A DNA stretch of 64,000 bases from Hyalella azteca (GCF_000764305.2 NW_025944201.1:62001-126000); one strand, 5' to 3'. Numbered from the stretch's first letter, positions 45,601-59,210 are shown. The notes: generated by a model not told the origin, from the sequence alone. Program-made: numbers and translations.

Positions 45601-47746
45601 GACAAAAGCGCCCACCAGCCTGATCTCTGTCAAAAAGATGGAGTAATATAATTACTTGATCGCCTGTAGGGGCCATACTTTTAATTACATATATGCTCGT
45701 ACTCTTATAAGTGGCATCAAAATTGTCTAAAATGGACAGCGATTATCGTACGATTGTCTTGAGCTTGAAAGGTTAACTCGTCATGTAATAAGTGATAACA
45801 TTTTATAATAGAGAGTTTTATTTTCAGCGTCACCGTGAGTAACGAAACAATTGATTGCTTTAAATGGTACAAAATTAAAATAGATTTGATCAGAACACGT
45901 CTGAAGTAGAGTTCACGGGAGAACAAAGATTGCTATCTGATTAACGGTTTGATGTCGGAAGATATAAGCGCAGACATGATTTATTTCGATTTAGTGAAGA
46001 ATTATAATTTATCCAGATTTTCTAGTGACTTCTGGCAGACACATATTTCCCTTTGTAGTGAATTATTCAGCGGTCGTCCATAATGTTGGGCAATTTTTCG
46101 TCTTCGTTGCTTCTTTATAATTGTTCCGTCTGACATTGAAATATTTTGCCGCAGAATCGATCCATGATATTTCTGTATCAAATTTGATTATGTAACTGCC
46201 GATCATGATTTTATTGGCGTTGAATTAGCTATATCGACGTTATATTTTCTAATATCGTGGTAAATTTTTAAATGCAGGTTCCGATTTATATCAGACAAAT
46301 TACTATGAAAAATCGACAGACTTTAGCTAACCTTTGGTCGCTTGAGTCTCGCGTCAAACGAAAGTGAACCTGGTGCTGACCTTGGGTAGGCTGGGCATCC
46401 CAGACTGCGTGTGTAACCCGGCCGTGGCTCAGTCATGTCCATTCTAGTGCTGGCTCGAACCCGAACTGTGATGCAACAACTTGTCATGGCGCGCTTAACC
46501 CTTTACTGACCGATTCGTTTCACACTACTGGGGCTAACTATTATTAGATAAATGGTGCATTATTCGGTTTAAAGATTGTTTTGGAGGCTGAACTTTGTAT
46601 TTTGAAAAGCGAATAGGTCCTTTTGTTATTTCATTATCTGTTGATGATAAACTCGTGCTACACGAAAGTCTGTTATAACCATAATCACTTGAAGAGGAAA
46701 ATACTGTGTTTCGAAACTTCCTTAATGGATAATTGTTTAAAATTATCTCACACAATTTAGATAATAACATTTATATAAGATTTAAGGTTAAGTTGGTGCT
46801 GCAATGAATTTAAATGACTTTGCCTATATCCTGAGGTCGAGGTTCAATGCCGTAAGCAAGATGCAAGGTTTTATATCCCTGACCTTTTTGGTCGGGTATA
46901 TTCCTATTATATATTTACCAGTGCATAACTTGCTAGATAATTATTTTAATCGTTCTTAGACATATGCTGTATAAATCATAATTGTATTGAATCCGCAGCA
47001 GAACTTTGATGTGCTCGTGTATCAAACTAATGCAATAAACTGTTGTTAGCAGCATCTCATGTCTGTGCGCTTCCAGTCGACCAGTTCAGATCCTGGACCT
47101 GGCAACAGCGGTGGAGGTCCCACGAAAAAGTTAGTAGTTCGCGTCGTTCCGAGTTAGTATTCTGGAAACGAAATGGCATCTTGTTGGAATCCCACTCGTA
47201 TTTGGGATTACACGATTTGGTGACTTCTACTTACACGAAATCTCTACTTGGCGAACCAAAGATAGTGAAAAAAAATTAATAGAAAAAACGTCGGTCGCAC
47301 TTGTATTCGGGAATGATGTTGATTCGAATGTATTATTGAAGAGCTCACCCAAAAATCTCGCTAAAAGGCTTTCAGCAGTTTTATGATCGGAGATTCAGCT
47401 ATTGTGAAACTAGAAAAACAGTCAAGTTAACTATTTCACATATACCTAGTAATTCCAGCGTATGAGTGCTCATATATACTCGCCAAACAGTTTTCAAAAA
47501 TGTTTACTCAAAAATTTAACCTCAGAGGGCATCAAGAACGGTCCCCCATTTATCTCAATTGAGGTACAAGGATAAAGAAATCCATGGTTAATTGATTCGT
47601 GCACCGCACGCTATCTTGGATACAGAATACAAAGTACATCTTTGAGTTCGATGACTCTGACAAATGAACTTATTACTGGATTAGTGATTTGATTAATTGA
47701 CGGCAGATTTTTCGTGATCGTCTATCTGAGAATTCCTATCAATAAA
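42682..47746. other. long non-coding stretch downstream of SEC61B
   Basis: No coding domain recognised. The beginning is the SEC61B 3' UTR; AATAAA-type hexamers occur near 43603 and 44385. Weak tRNA-like boxes near 46424-46460 were not accepted. No transposon ends were spotted here. Confidence 0.45.
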
Positions 47747-48296
47747 CAGGGTTATTCTGAATGATGGACCCAATTAATTAAAATCTTATTTATTTAAGTG
47801 TGCATTCAAAATGAGTAATTTGCGCACTAATGAAGATAAAAAGATTCAATTTTTTCTACATATTTACAGTATAAATGTTCGATATGTTTCCCTTGTTCAA
47901 TATGTCCCCCCTCCTTAGAAATCAGTCATCCTCCATCTTGTGTATAGCGTATCATGACAAAATTCAATACGCTTCACTTTGTCATTAGGTTTTAGAGCCT
48001 GCACAAATTGTAATCGATAGGGCTTGTACAGTAAACGTTTTCACATGACCTTCCATACTTGACTGAGGTATGCCAAGTTCTCTATACTAGCTCTTTTGGT
48101 TGACTTGCTTAGACGTGAACAAAACTTTCTTCAATTCGTGGGTGGCAACTACCGCTGCCCCGACGCCAAATTCCGCATTTAATAGGTTAAAAAATGAATC
48201 TTTATTGTTCCATTGCTGTATAAATTTTTCATTTTGAATTTAAACTTAAATAAATTCGAATTTATTAATTTGGGTCCATCGTTTAAAATAACCCTG
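47747..48296 (-). mobile_element. internally deleted mariner/Tc1-type transposon
   Basis: The ends are inverted repeats: CAGGGTTATTCTGAATGATGG at left (first 20 bp used) and the right end mirrors CAGGGTTATTTTAAACGATG; both continue with GGACCCAA. Minus-strand traces in the middle (about 48040-47930) read PYRLQFVQALKPNDKVKR and IEFCHD, a motif of insect and crustacean mariner-type transposases (LxPYRLQxLQALxPxDxxKRxxFC). The rest of the transposase is deleted or frameshifted. Target duplication not clear. Confidence 0.78.
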
Positions 48297-49731
48297 TATT
48301 AACACAACTTGACTGAAAATTCGCTATCCAAAATGTACTGTCTGAAAGGTTTGAAATTAATAATAATATAAATGTTCAAAGTTAAAGCTCACAAAAAATA
48401 TTACCACTCCAAAATAAAAGTACTTCTTTCATTAGTAAATATAAAGCGCAAGTTGACCAATATTTTAATAGGAAAAATAACTTAAGGTAAATTATATCTA
48501 TCTTAATCGAAAGAGTTTCGGACACCAGCTCCATCAGTTCTAAAACTTTAAGAATACAACTATAATCATTAAAAAATTCAAAATAACACAATAAACGGGC
48601 CAGTGAATACAAAGACTTGTCGATTAACAATTTCTAGTGGATGTGAACTGCAGGCGACGCAGTTCAGTACTAATCAATAAGTTCTTTCATTTTAATAAAT
48701 TCGTTTTTCTCATTTGACTGTACTTGTATTCATAACGTTTTTGAACGGATGATTTAGCTGGTTTACAAAATGATTTCGATTAAGTTGTGGTGAATTTATT
48801 TGTAGTTTCCTTGCCTTTAAACTCTTGAAAATTAAAGAAATGTCTCAGTTGCTGTCGTCGAGTTTGAGCTTGCCTATGGCATTGCGATGGAGGTAATACG
48901 GTGAAAGTTAATTAGTCTGATACCTGTTCGATCAGACTGAATGCACGATGAGGGCTAGAAAGATTTATGCTTTGAACGGTTCAACGGGAAATTTTGAATC
49001 TAGAATATCTTATTACTGTTGACTAGAGTGTAAGTCCTTTCACTCTAGATAAAACTTTTTCTTTTTGCGCTCATGTTAAGTAATGCAATGGGAACGAGCT
49101 TTCAATAAAAGATCTTAGTTTACTTTCGAATAATTTTGTGAATTTTTATTCGGTCAGTGCTGTGAGCAAATTAATTTTACCATTTCCTTTACGTGTGAGT
49201 TTGTCTCCAATATGTACCGTACACGTACACGGGATACCAACAATAAGCTTGTTTTATGAAAGAAATGACCAGTCATCAAAGAACTTTCAAATTAAATTTC
49301 ACTTAAGATGAAATTACTGCAAATTAAAACATTTCGTCGCGGTTTTTAGAGGCGGGAAAATTATCGGGAGGAAACCAGATTGTGAGTTTTTTCATCGGAA
49401 GGAGTCAGTCAAAATAGTTGGAAAAAGTTGATTTAAAAATAATGAATTTTTCTGCCTTGATGAATAGAGCTCCGCTAGAGACTTGACATGGTTAAATGAA
49501 AGCTAATAATATACCCGTTTTTCAATTGTTCGTGGAGTAACAGAAACTGTCTTGCTGAAGAAGTCGATTTTCTCATCTAATTTTGTTTTGATATTAAAAA
49601 ATAATAATAAAAATATCAATTCAGGTATCATTTAATTCCGTTCTACAATTAAATCGCATCCTGAAATAATGACAATGAAAAGCTCGATTAATTGGAATCA
49701 AGCAAGTCTTGTTGACAGTCTCTAAAGGCAG
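48297..49731. other. non-coding stretch, no gene recognised
   Basis: AT-rich; short frames only, no motifs or paired repeats noticed. Confidence 0.45.
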
Positions 49732-50020
49732 AGAAAATCACGTCACTGTACAATTGAGAATTCGTCACTGTACAAGTGAAAATTATTTCACTGTAGAAAA
49801 GAAATTATGGCATTGTGTAATTGAGAAATGGTTCACAATACAATAGAAAATTACGTCACTATATTATTGAAAATCACGTTACACTATAATTATAGTGTGT
49901 AAAATTATGTACCTTTAAAAAAGAAAATTATGTCAGCGGGCACTTGAAAAATAGTTCACTATGCAATTACAAATTTCGTTCTTCAATGTATAATCGAAAA
50001 TTACGTCACTATATAATTGG
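49732..50020. repeat. degenerate minisatellite, unit AAAATTACGTCACTATACAA-like
   Basis: About nine or ten degenerate units of 25-35 bp, each with an ACGTCACT or TTCACT core followed by (G/A)TA(C/T)AATTGA and GAAAATTA. TGACGT/ACGTCA cores resemble CRE-type bZIP sites, but that is only a motif resemblance. Confidence 0.7.
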
Positions 50021-50530
50021 TTGCGCAACTCGATAGCTTCTCTCCAGATTGCTCGTGTCCATCGAAAGGTTTTACTTGCCTCGTTTTTTTTCATCTCAGC
50101 AGCTATCGCGTTCACTTCATTTTAAATTGAAACTTGACTGATATTATGTTTCTTGTACAAATTTTTGTATCAAGCAATTATCTGTACGTTATGATTTACT
50201 TATTAAATCCGTTCGTTTATATTTTAGTTATATTTTTTTAAATTAAGCCCTTAATTTAAGACAAGAGGAACTTGACATTTTGGCACATTGTTATCATGAA
50301 TATCTTTCCAACAACATAATTGAAGCTTGTGCAAATTTGATCAGACTCGTCGTTGACAGCTTTACATGAACGGTCTATTCTCAGACCTCAATTGTGGTTT
50401 AAAATTGAGCAACGGCAGTTTCATTCCAGGTTTATTGCTCCTTTCAATGTCAGAGTTCGAAATCACTGTCACGAATGGGATCATTTTCGTGAGGTTTCGT
50501 CACGCTAGTGCGTGGCAACGTGACCGTGCG
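50021..50530. other. non-coding stretch
   Basis: No gene or RNA recognised. Confidence 0.4.
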
Positions 50531-50600
50531 AGTGACGCCACATGCTGCATTGGTCTAGACTCTAGAGTAGACTCTAGAGTCTAGACTCTAGAGGCGTCAC
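50531..50600. repeat. nested palindrome of TCTAGAGTC units
   Basis: GTGACGCC (50531-50538) is mirrored by GGCGTCAC (50593-50600), and between them TCTAGACTCTAGAG and ACTCTAGAGTCTAGAC alternate in both orientations (50554-50592). The sequence can fold into a long imperfect hairpin. Confidence 0.8.
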
Positions 50601-53419
50601 ATCTAGGGGATCGTTATTGCTTCTACTTTAAACGTCTGTCGGATTTCAAGTAGACGCCATGGGGTTTCTGACATCATTCTGCTGCTCATGCTTGAATGAT
50701 ATTGTTGGAAAGATCAAAACTATCTTTGGGGCAAAATTTTAAGTTCAAGTAGTGTTTAATTAGAGGTTAATTCAGAAAATCTAACAAGTCAATATTAATG
50801 AACTGATATAGTAGGTCAATCAGTACTTTCAAAGCATTGATGAATATCTTTGCAAGGAATATGAAAATCAATCTAGTTTCAATTTTAAAAGAGACGAAGA
50901 AAATTCGTATTGAGAGAAAACTTTCCATGAAGCACGTCAGGCTCTCACGTCTCACGACCTCTTTAGGTCCTGAGCTCGAGCCGCTCATATGCATTGCATT
51001 ACTTCAAGAATCAACATTTGTCCCGCGTCTTACTTTCACTTCATTTACATCAAAATTACTTAAGACTAAGGAAAGTAACTCGAGACTTGCACTTATCATG
51101 AATCTCCACACTTCCAAATCTCACGCGTCTTCCTGCGTGCCTCAAAATATTAGTCTCATCGTCGTATATTTGTAATACTATTAATATATGTAAGATTGTA
51201 TTTTTTCACTTTGGGCTTTTCCATCTTTGGAAAGATAATTTCAGTTCAATAATTATAGCGTTACTCAATAATTACCCTAGGTATGTGTGGAACGCATAAA
51301 TTATGTATGATTTTAGTTATCTACATTTTCTTAGTAGTCCGAGCTAGGGAACATACTTGAAATATGGCATCGAAAACATACTTAAAACTCATTCCTTTCA
51401 TCAAAAAATATACTTGAAAGCATCTATGTCTTCAATGTTTTCAATATCTATTTTTCTGCGTACCTTTTTTCGAACAATTATGAGTAAATGGCGTGTAGTG
51501 GATTGTTAACTACTTTCGTGTCAGCCAAGAGCAATGGTAAGAGAGAGTCCCTGATGCAAATCAATGCGTTTGTATACAAGCCCTTTCCGATAGGTCGCAG
51601 CAGCTCCGTTGATCTTGCCACATAAGGGAAGATTAGGAATGTCTTTTCTTCCATTCCTGTCCCGCATCCTGAGTTAGCATGCCACATTCAACAATTTAAA
51701 AGAATTATAGTTATTTGGCTCAATGGTTATTGAAAGAAACAAACTTCATTGAATGGATTTTAATTCAACTCATCATTGTATAATTATTCCTATCCAGGTA
51801 CAAGATTTTGAAGTTGAGTCTTCGCTCCAGTCCGTAGAAAATTGTACTGAAACCCCGGAGCTTCTGTCAGATGGCAGCTGCGCAGTATTAATAGGTTAGT
51901 TTGGCTGTCGCACCGCGAAATTAATGATTCGGTGCTTTCACTGCAACTGCTGTGCGGTCATAAGGTTAGCAGTCTTCCAGACACTCGCCAGACCCCAAAA
52001 ATCCGGTCATTGTTTGCCATACTCCCGAGAAAGGTTTGCATGCACACGTCATGCTGTTCATGTAAGTGAGTATGATGTATATGATGAAAGAAACACCACT
52101 GGCTTCCCTGGATTCCGTCTGTTCCCAATATTAAATTGGTCTGTGTTTCGAAGAAAGCAAAATCTATTGATGCGAATGTTTTTCAAGATTTTATCGGATA
52201 GCTTTGTTCGCCCCAATGGACGTTGCCACCATACGCTAAATGCTTTACAAGCAAACATGGCGCCTGCACATGGACATTGGACAGTGACTCTGTATTCTTC
52301 CTTTCACTGTCGCTCTTCAGCCACTATGGCCTTTGCTTTCGAACTCTGGCTGAGGAACCGCGTGTGAACATTTTAGTTCCAAAACTTCTTCTTCATTGTT
52401 CGAATAACGATGAACACAATACCGGTATTTGATGTTATATATAGTTCGATATTTTGGAAAATGACGCCTGGAGTTACATAGTATTTTTTCTTGTGACATC
52501 CTCTCGGACATCAGATTAAATGGAAATATTTCACAAGAAATCTCTACTTTCGGCTATGTTAATTATTAGATTTGTCATCAGGCTGCTAAACTGGCCCATA
52601 TTTTGTAGCTTTTTGATGTTACATATTCATATATACTTAGTTTCTGGATGCAGCTCGCTATTGCCTGAAAATTGTTGCAGACGATTGTAAGTGGATATTA
52701 ACATTTATAAACCTCTCTCACAATGCCTATTCTTTTTCTATCAAATTTAAATATAGTTCTAAGATTATGTATAGACTTATAAAGTCTACTTTTTTATATT
52801 GTTGAAGATTATATTAACGCACTAGCCTCTGTTTCCTGCCCATTGCCGTAGGAAGCCACGTGAGTATGTAAGTGTGTGTGTGGGGGGTGGGGTATGCTTC
52901 CTCTATTCCTCATATAGAAAGAATTGCATAAACGACGTTCCTTGCTCTTCGGTATGATGTCTAACATTTTTCAACGTTTTGGGTGAGAATTCTGGAAACC
53001 AAAGCGTCTATCAGCGTCTCTCGCATCACAGTCTCGTTGCTGCCAAGCACATCAGCAGCGCTCAAAGACCTTCAATTTCTATAGGCCTCCTGACCTACAT
53101 TTGCAAGCGAGTGTGAATTCTGGGATTTTTCTTCGTCGTCTTTTGCGCGCAACTTCCAGTTTTGCATGTAAAAAAGGTCAGGCATGAATTGGCCAGTTGT
53201 ACATTTTATGCGGAGTGACGTGATCTTGCGTGGAATACAACAGCTTGGCGATATAAATTACGAAGACGGCTACCCATCTGGAATAAAAATTTAAAAGAGT
53301 TGCCCTAGGTGGAGCATGTAACGTTGCAATGAAATGGAATTATTTTAAAAGTTGTGATGAAGCATGGAATTCAATTTTGGTGACCAAGAACGACTTCATG
53401 TTAATTAACCAAATCAGGC
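50601..53419. other. non-coding stretch, no gene recognised
   Basis: Open frames at 50837-51175 and 51924-52367 have no domain resemblance or splice support. A GT-rich then G-rich patch lies at 52876-52895. Confidence 0.45.
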
Positions 53420-54371
53420 AAACACTCATGCGGTGTAGGTACTGATGACAAAGCGGCACTTATAAGTTATGGGGTATGCGAGATGAAGATGTATGGTCAA
53501 GGTAATGAGGTAGGGTACAAAATGATAAAGTATGGATTATGATGAGGTGTGGGTACGGTGTTGCGTATGTAATGACAAAATATGGGTAATGATGAAATAA
53601 GAACGATTCATAAGTAATGATAGTAGATAATGACTACATGTGGGTTATAACTAAGGGGAGTAATAACGTTTTCACCTCACCACCTGATTTGGATGGGGTC
53701 CTGGGATCAGGTAGCAGCTTTGACGTGAGATGTTAGTTAAGCTTTAAAAAAAATAAATGTTACAACAAAATTTTTAATACATTTCCCTGCCTCCGAACCC
53801 AAATGCAGTAGGTTTCCAGCATTATAGTATAGATTTTTTCGTAAGTTGAATGACACATTGATGAATATACATATTCAAATGAAACGTTACTAGAGATCAT
53901 GAGAAAATGCCGAGTCGTTCGCAACGTGTACGCCACGCGGTCGTTCACTCGATCTCTGCTCGAGCGCATGACCTGCAAACCGAGGGCAGGAGACCACTTT
54001 TTAGTCATCAGGTATTGCGCTATAACCGCGAGATTAGAAAACCTGGTCGGCGGCAGCAGCCGACACGACTGCAGCTTGTTTTGCCGAGGTTCATGCGGGA
54101 TATTGACGAACGCCGCTGAGAACTGTAAACGGTCATGTCCTGGTGATTCTTTGGGGACGGTTGTTTGGATGTGAGATCTTGACGGTTGTTTACGAGGTGA
54201 TTCTGTGGGTGAAGATCGTCTAGGAGACGATGTTTAGATAACGATGGTTATAATCAAGATTGATTTGGTAACAATCTTTTAATGATGATTCTTGGCGTAA
54301 CAATTTTTAATTTGACGATTCTTTGAGTGACATTTTTATGAGTGACGATCCTAGCAACAAGGATGCTTCCA
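53420..54371. repeat. two degenerate low-complexity repeat tracts
   Basis: 53430-53655 repeats GTAATGATGA/TATGGGTA-like words with no fixed period. 54120-54370 repeats GGTGATTCTT/GACGATTCTT/GACGGTTGTTT-like words. The middle (53760-54119) is unremarkable. Non-coding. Confidence 0.5.
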
Positions 54372-55113
54372 AGGGTGAATTCTACAAAATTCGCCTGATT
54401 CATTTTGTTATTGATACCTCCATTTGACGCTTAAATGCCTAGTGAACAGTTGAGTTCGGTTACGAGAATTATATCAGCTGCTTCAACTTCATACTTTATT
54501 GGTACATATGTCTCAATAGTTCATTCGTAAAAATTATAGTTCTAATTAATTCCCAAATTTCGTGCCATGACAATGAAAAATGTGCCTTGGCTTTGCCCGG
54601 GGTTTCCAGTAGATTTTCTTGCGATGTGAACGCGCGTTGGAATCCAATTTGCCTTCGACGAGCTTGTCTGCAATTTGTTTCTAGTCATATAATAATACAA
54701 TAAAAGGCATGACTCGTAAATTACAATTATAGTTATAAAGTTTTCGCTAGGCACGACACGAGAATCGTCTTCACGCTCAGCGTAATCGCTACGGGAGAAC
54801 AACGTACTGCACAATTTGACCTTTAAATTATACGTCCGTTTAATTGGGAATTGTCTATACCATGCAGAATTTTCACCGGTAAATTAAAATTTATGTCCGT
54901 ATCTTAATGAAAATAATTATTGTAGTCAAAAAGTGCGAATCAATTTTAGCTTAAGTATATACTTAGTCCGTTGTCATGTCGAGACAAAATAAATTTGACT
55001 TCTTTCATCATTCTTTAAAGTTATTTCTTGTCCGATTTCAATAAGTTTCAAAACGAGAATATTCATTGCCCTAGAATAAGTTTTAAAACATCAGAAATAA
55101 ATCGGGCAACCAT
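54372..55113. other. non-coding stretch
   Basis: No gene or RNA recognised. Confidence 0.4.
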
Positions 55114-55530
55114 TAGTAGTAGTAGATTCGTATGCTAGCGAATCTATCAAGCTATTTCGCGCCGGAGGTCAAAATGTAACAGCGCCAGCGAGGCGGAAGG
55201 TCTCAATCATTCAAAGTATCAAATTATTCATCACCCACAAGGAGCGGAAGGTCTCATATGTCCAGCCCGCTGAATCTAGCTCGAAAGAAGCAGCGTTAGC
55301 ATCTCAAAGAGACGAAGTGACAAGGAAGGACAGGTGAAAAGCAACAGAAACTAACACACTTGAACAAGAGGTCGCTTACACGGGACGTCGGCCGCCCACA
55401 CGAGAGAGACAGAGAAGGGAAATGTAAGGAATCCTACCTACATAATAACTTAACCCCACAACTGAAGCCTGCAGGCAGACACCGCGAGCTCAGCGGTGGG
55501 ACGCTCAGGATCAATCCCCCTAGGAGTTTC
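55114..55530 (+). repeat. interspersed repeat family A, copy 2, with flanking direct repeats
   Basis: 55299-55525 matches 1144-1360 (reverse). AATCGGGCAACCAT (55100-55113) and AATCGGGCAATCAT (55531-55544) flank 417 bp as a 14-bp direct repeat with one change, which looks like a retroposon target duplication. The right edge of the similarity to copy 1 agrees with this boundary. Non-coding; SINE-like by inference. Confidence 0.65.
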
Positions 55531-55544
55531 AATCGGGCAATCAT

Positions 55545-57423
55545 AATTGTGTTCCGCTCGCCAAACTTCAATGACGATTCAACGGCAGAATGATTTCAAC
55601 GACTGACGAAGAGATTGAATAAATCTGTTTTCAAGTTATTAGTATGAAGGATAGTATAAATAATTTAAATTTCTGTATGGCCAAGCATTTGAAGGCTGGC
55701 GTGTTATTTAAAAACGTGAGTATTGGTGACTTGCAGAGTGATTTGGTTCTCAAAAACGCATTACGGAGTTAAGAATCTTTAGCATCGAGCTTAAAATGCG
55801 CTTTGTCAGCATTAACTGTAATCCCTGAGGCGTAACACGCAGCTCGTCACTTGCACGGACTAATCGCTGATGTTGCGGTGCCCCATGACGTCATTCCACC
55901 GCTGAAAAAAGCAAAATATTGCGCGCCAATTATGAGATAAAAAGACGTATTAATAATGGTAAAGAATTTCATTTATATAATAAAATGCTGTGTTTTGAAG
56001 CTGATTGCACATTGAGACGGTATGGAAGAATTTAGTCAAGGAAACAAACGTCCCACTTTAGTCAGTCTTATTTTTTCATATGAAAAGCATCGTTTGTGTT
56101 TTGCTTGTCAACATCAATTCAGTTAGTAAGGAATTTTTTATTGCTAGTCTTAGATTTTTGTCGCATGTTGCAAAATATATAAACAAAAATTAGGATGTTA
56201 TATTTCTCAGAGGACTTGGTGAGCATCAAGTAAAGATGTCACGTAGCCTCGTACAGAATATCATATCAAATGCCTTCAGTACGCCAAAGCTCGCGCGTTG
56301 TGTTGAGTTAAAATGACTCATTCCAAAGGTTTGCAGTTGTATCCTTTCTTCCCATTTCTGCTCAAATCACAGAAGTGCTTTATGAATCTGTTGTTGGAAA
56401 CCTCGGACAGGATTGACTTTTATGTGGGGGTTAGAGTATTATGATTTTGCTATTAATTTGGATAATGAATAATGACGTCGACGTGCTAGTGAATAGCCTA
56501 ATGTTATGTCAATAGCCTTTTGCCTAATGACATTAGAAACGTTCCTACCTATTAGCAGGTATTGCTGTTTACTCAAAGGTCGCCAATAAAAATAGTTAAT
56601 ACGGGTCAGAGGTACGCATTTCAACTTTCAGTATAAGCTTTCAATACACCTTTTAAGCTTTTAAAAAACAGTTTTAGTTTGATTTGGTTTATAAAATATA
56701 TCTTTGCGTGATGTAGCGGCTTATATGCCATTGACGTTAGTGAATCATCCTAATTATGACTATAAAGGTTGAACTTGAATCATATCTGCCGCTCTTGTAG
56801 ATGATGTAATCATTACCTGCGACTGCTCTGTTTACTTAATTTGAACTCAGCGATAGTTTTGATGAAGGTCTCGGACATCGAGGATCTGCCTGCGGCAGCT
56901 GGAAGCGTCAGGTCAAGACTGCGAGCAGCGGGGCGGCAATGCGACCTTGGCACACTAAAGTCGCCACCAAACCTTACTTGCTTACGGCTGTTCTGCGTAT
57001 ACCGGCTGTCGCGCTCACCACCTCTTTATTCCTCGTAAATAGTTCGAGTGCTGGAAACTTTAATTATTTTCCAGGATTTTCTGAATTATTCACAAGAATA
57101 CGCAGCAGACCGGCGATATTGATATCATTACTTGAGCAATTGCGTTCTAATATACTTGAAGGATTCTTCACTGGGGAACGGCCTAGTACTCCCAAACTGT
57201 GTGATAAATAGTCAGTACGTCAAGGCGATGCGACAAAAGTTGCCTGACCAGTACCATTGGAAATTATAGATGCAAAATTTATCTCCTTGCCTTATTGAAT
57301 GTGGTAGTCTTATGAACGACCTAGAACGATTTTTTCTATTTTAAGGTTCAATAAGATCGACTTCTCTTCTGTCAAACGAAGTGGGTTGATATAGAAAATT
57401 TTCGTTGAGAAGGACGTCCCTAA
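55545..57423. other. non-coding stretch, no gene recognised
   Basis: Two overlapping plus-strand frames at 56841-57211 have no recognisable motif. No repeats with a second copy seen. Confidence 0.45.
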
Positions 57424-57488
57424 CAAAATTTAGAGTTGCCCCAGCTTCTGATTTGGGGTACCAGAAGCTGGGGCGAATCTAAATTTTG
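57424..57488. repeat. inverted repeat, 27-bp arms
   Basis: CAAAATTTAGAGTTGCCCC... (57424-57450) mirrors 57462-57488 with two mismatches around an 11-bp centre. The CAGCTTCTG sequences meet at the loop. Looks like a small foldback or two abutting transposon ends. Confidence 0.85.
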
Positions 57489-57557
57489 ATAGGGGTTCAT
57501 TGCAGGCCAAGTTTGACAAGATAAAAAGTTACCGTCAGCTCAGTCTCGCACTTTTAA

Positions 57558-57700
57558 CCTTACATAACATTCTTCCTTGACCGCCCAACCTCGCCAACCA
57601 CCTTCCACCACCAGAATCGCTCTTTGCACCTTACATAACACTCCACCTTGACCGTTCAAGTGTCCAACCTCTTTATCCATCTTCCATTGTCCGATGATGC
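57558..57700. repeat. imperfect 71-bp tandem duplication
   Basis: CCTTACATAACATTCTTCC and CCTTACATAACACTCCACC start two similar units (57558 and 57629), each continuing CTTGACCG and CCAACCTC. It accounts for the open frame on the minus strand here. Confidence 0.65.
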
Positions 57701-58663
57701 CCTTTTTCGTCGCGCTCGGACAAAAACGATTATTATGCAAGGTGGTGCCCCGTCTTATGTAATGCCCTGAGGCCAGATGACCTGTACGCAGGTTGGGCTT
57801 TTGTGCTGGTTGTGACAAGCTGGTCTATAGCACTGACTGTGGCAATCTGAACTAGAGTGCCACCTGGGGCAAGCTGGAGGGCTTAGCCGTGGGCCGGAAA
57901 TTTAACTCTTAAGGCCCTGATTGAAAGCCGAGAGGCTTCGAACAGGCTCGGCTCTTCCCTAAGCGTTTCTTCACTAATTAGGATAGACTTTACTCCACTC
58001 GCAAATGAGATGGCGATATGGATTTTTCCATACTTACCCAGCTATTTATTTATAAGCGTCAACCAGTAACGAAAAATATGTAAACTTTGTATTAAAAGAG
58101 TTTTAATGAGAGGAAATTTCAAGAAACTTTGAATATTATTGTTCATAAAGTCTGCGAATTTTACACTTTTTTCGAGATATAAACGGGTCGTAATTTTTAT
58201 TGTCAATTGAGTGGTATATTCGGCATTCCTTGATCAGCTTCCTTGTTTTAGATATTTTCCACCAAAAAATATTTATGATCGAGTCTGCTGATACGCGGAG
58301 GTAAAATCCCGCATACTAGCTGCTCAAATGGAGACGTTGTGCAATGTTTGAGGGAAAAGAGACGTCGTAAATTACTCCAACTGTCAGTTCACAACGGGTG
58401 GCATGGTAAAGGCGAAGTCAATGAGGGGCGAAGAATAATACGTGGCCAGTGGTCGGCCTATCCAATTAGTTATAGCCGACCGTTGGCCATTCCTCGGCCA
58501 CCTGAAAGCGACCAGTTACCGCAAAGAAGGGTCTGGCTAGGATATCATATTACAAAGAGTACACGCTCGATGGTAGCCACTGGCCGAGCTTTGGGCAGAT
58601 CAAGGATTTTACACGATGGTCGCGAAAACCTCCCTCTCAGACTTCGCTGCATTTTGACTACAA
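57701..58663. other. non-coding stretch
   Basis: No gene recognised. 58440-58600 has several GGCCA/TGGCC-rich partial palindromes of unclear origin. Confidence 0.4.
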
Positions 58664-59210
58664 GCCTTAAGTAAGCCCTGAAGCCAACGCCCAGCCTCAG
58701 CATGCAATAACTTAACTCAGCCACGGAGCTAGAATCCGTAGACTATGCCGGGACACATCCAGATCTGCGACACACTGCTTTAAGATAATAGCGCCGAAGG
58801 CCTTCAGCCAATACTTAAGCATGCTCGCTCATGAGCAGACAGTTCCGCATCCAGCCTCATCTGCTACCTACTATCCGGTCTCACTTGCCACGCCTCTCTA
58901 ACTTCCTGCCGCATTTGGGCTGCAGGAATTTAGGTTAGGTTGGGTTGGGTCGGCTCAGGTTTGTTTTGAGTGGAGAATTATTGCTGCAACATGCGTGGGC
59001 TAGGCCAGAGTAAGTTAGGCTAAATGCGGTATGGCCAAACTTGGCCACACGTACTCTGAGCGCGCTTATATGAGGTGGCTGTGGAAATCCTCGCAATGGT
59101 TTGAAGCACTTGTCTTGATAGGCTGCCCCTCTAGCGCTCTTACCCACGGAAAGGAATATGAACTCGTGCGTGAAATAGGGCCAGCCTGGCCTCAGACATG
59201 CGCCCCTAAG
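58664..59210 (+). repeat. interspersed repeat family B, copy 2
   Basis: Matches 14121-14770 in the same orientation; see shared words such as CTTAAGCATGCTCGCTCAT and CGGAAAGGAATATGAACT. It contains a GGTTAGGTTGGGTTGGGT stretch where copy 1 has a shorter GGTTAGGTT. Confidence 0.75.

Noticed and set aside
46424..46462. tRNA-like boxes (TGGCTCAGTC ... GGCTCGAACCC)
   Set aside because: A- and B-box-like words at plausible spacing, but the flanks do not fold into acceptor, D or anticodon stems.
50554..50592. CRISPR-like or operator-like repeats (TCTAGAGTC)
   Set aside because: The repeats are abutting and palindromic without spacers, in eukaryotic DNA; a simple palindrome is sufficient.
51924..52367. 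147-aa plus-strand frame
   Set aside because: No domain resemblance, unusual composition and no splice or promoter support; likely chance.
53899..54174. Arg-rich 91-aa frame
   Set aside because: It overlaps another frame of similar length with no family resemblance and runs into a low-complexity tract.
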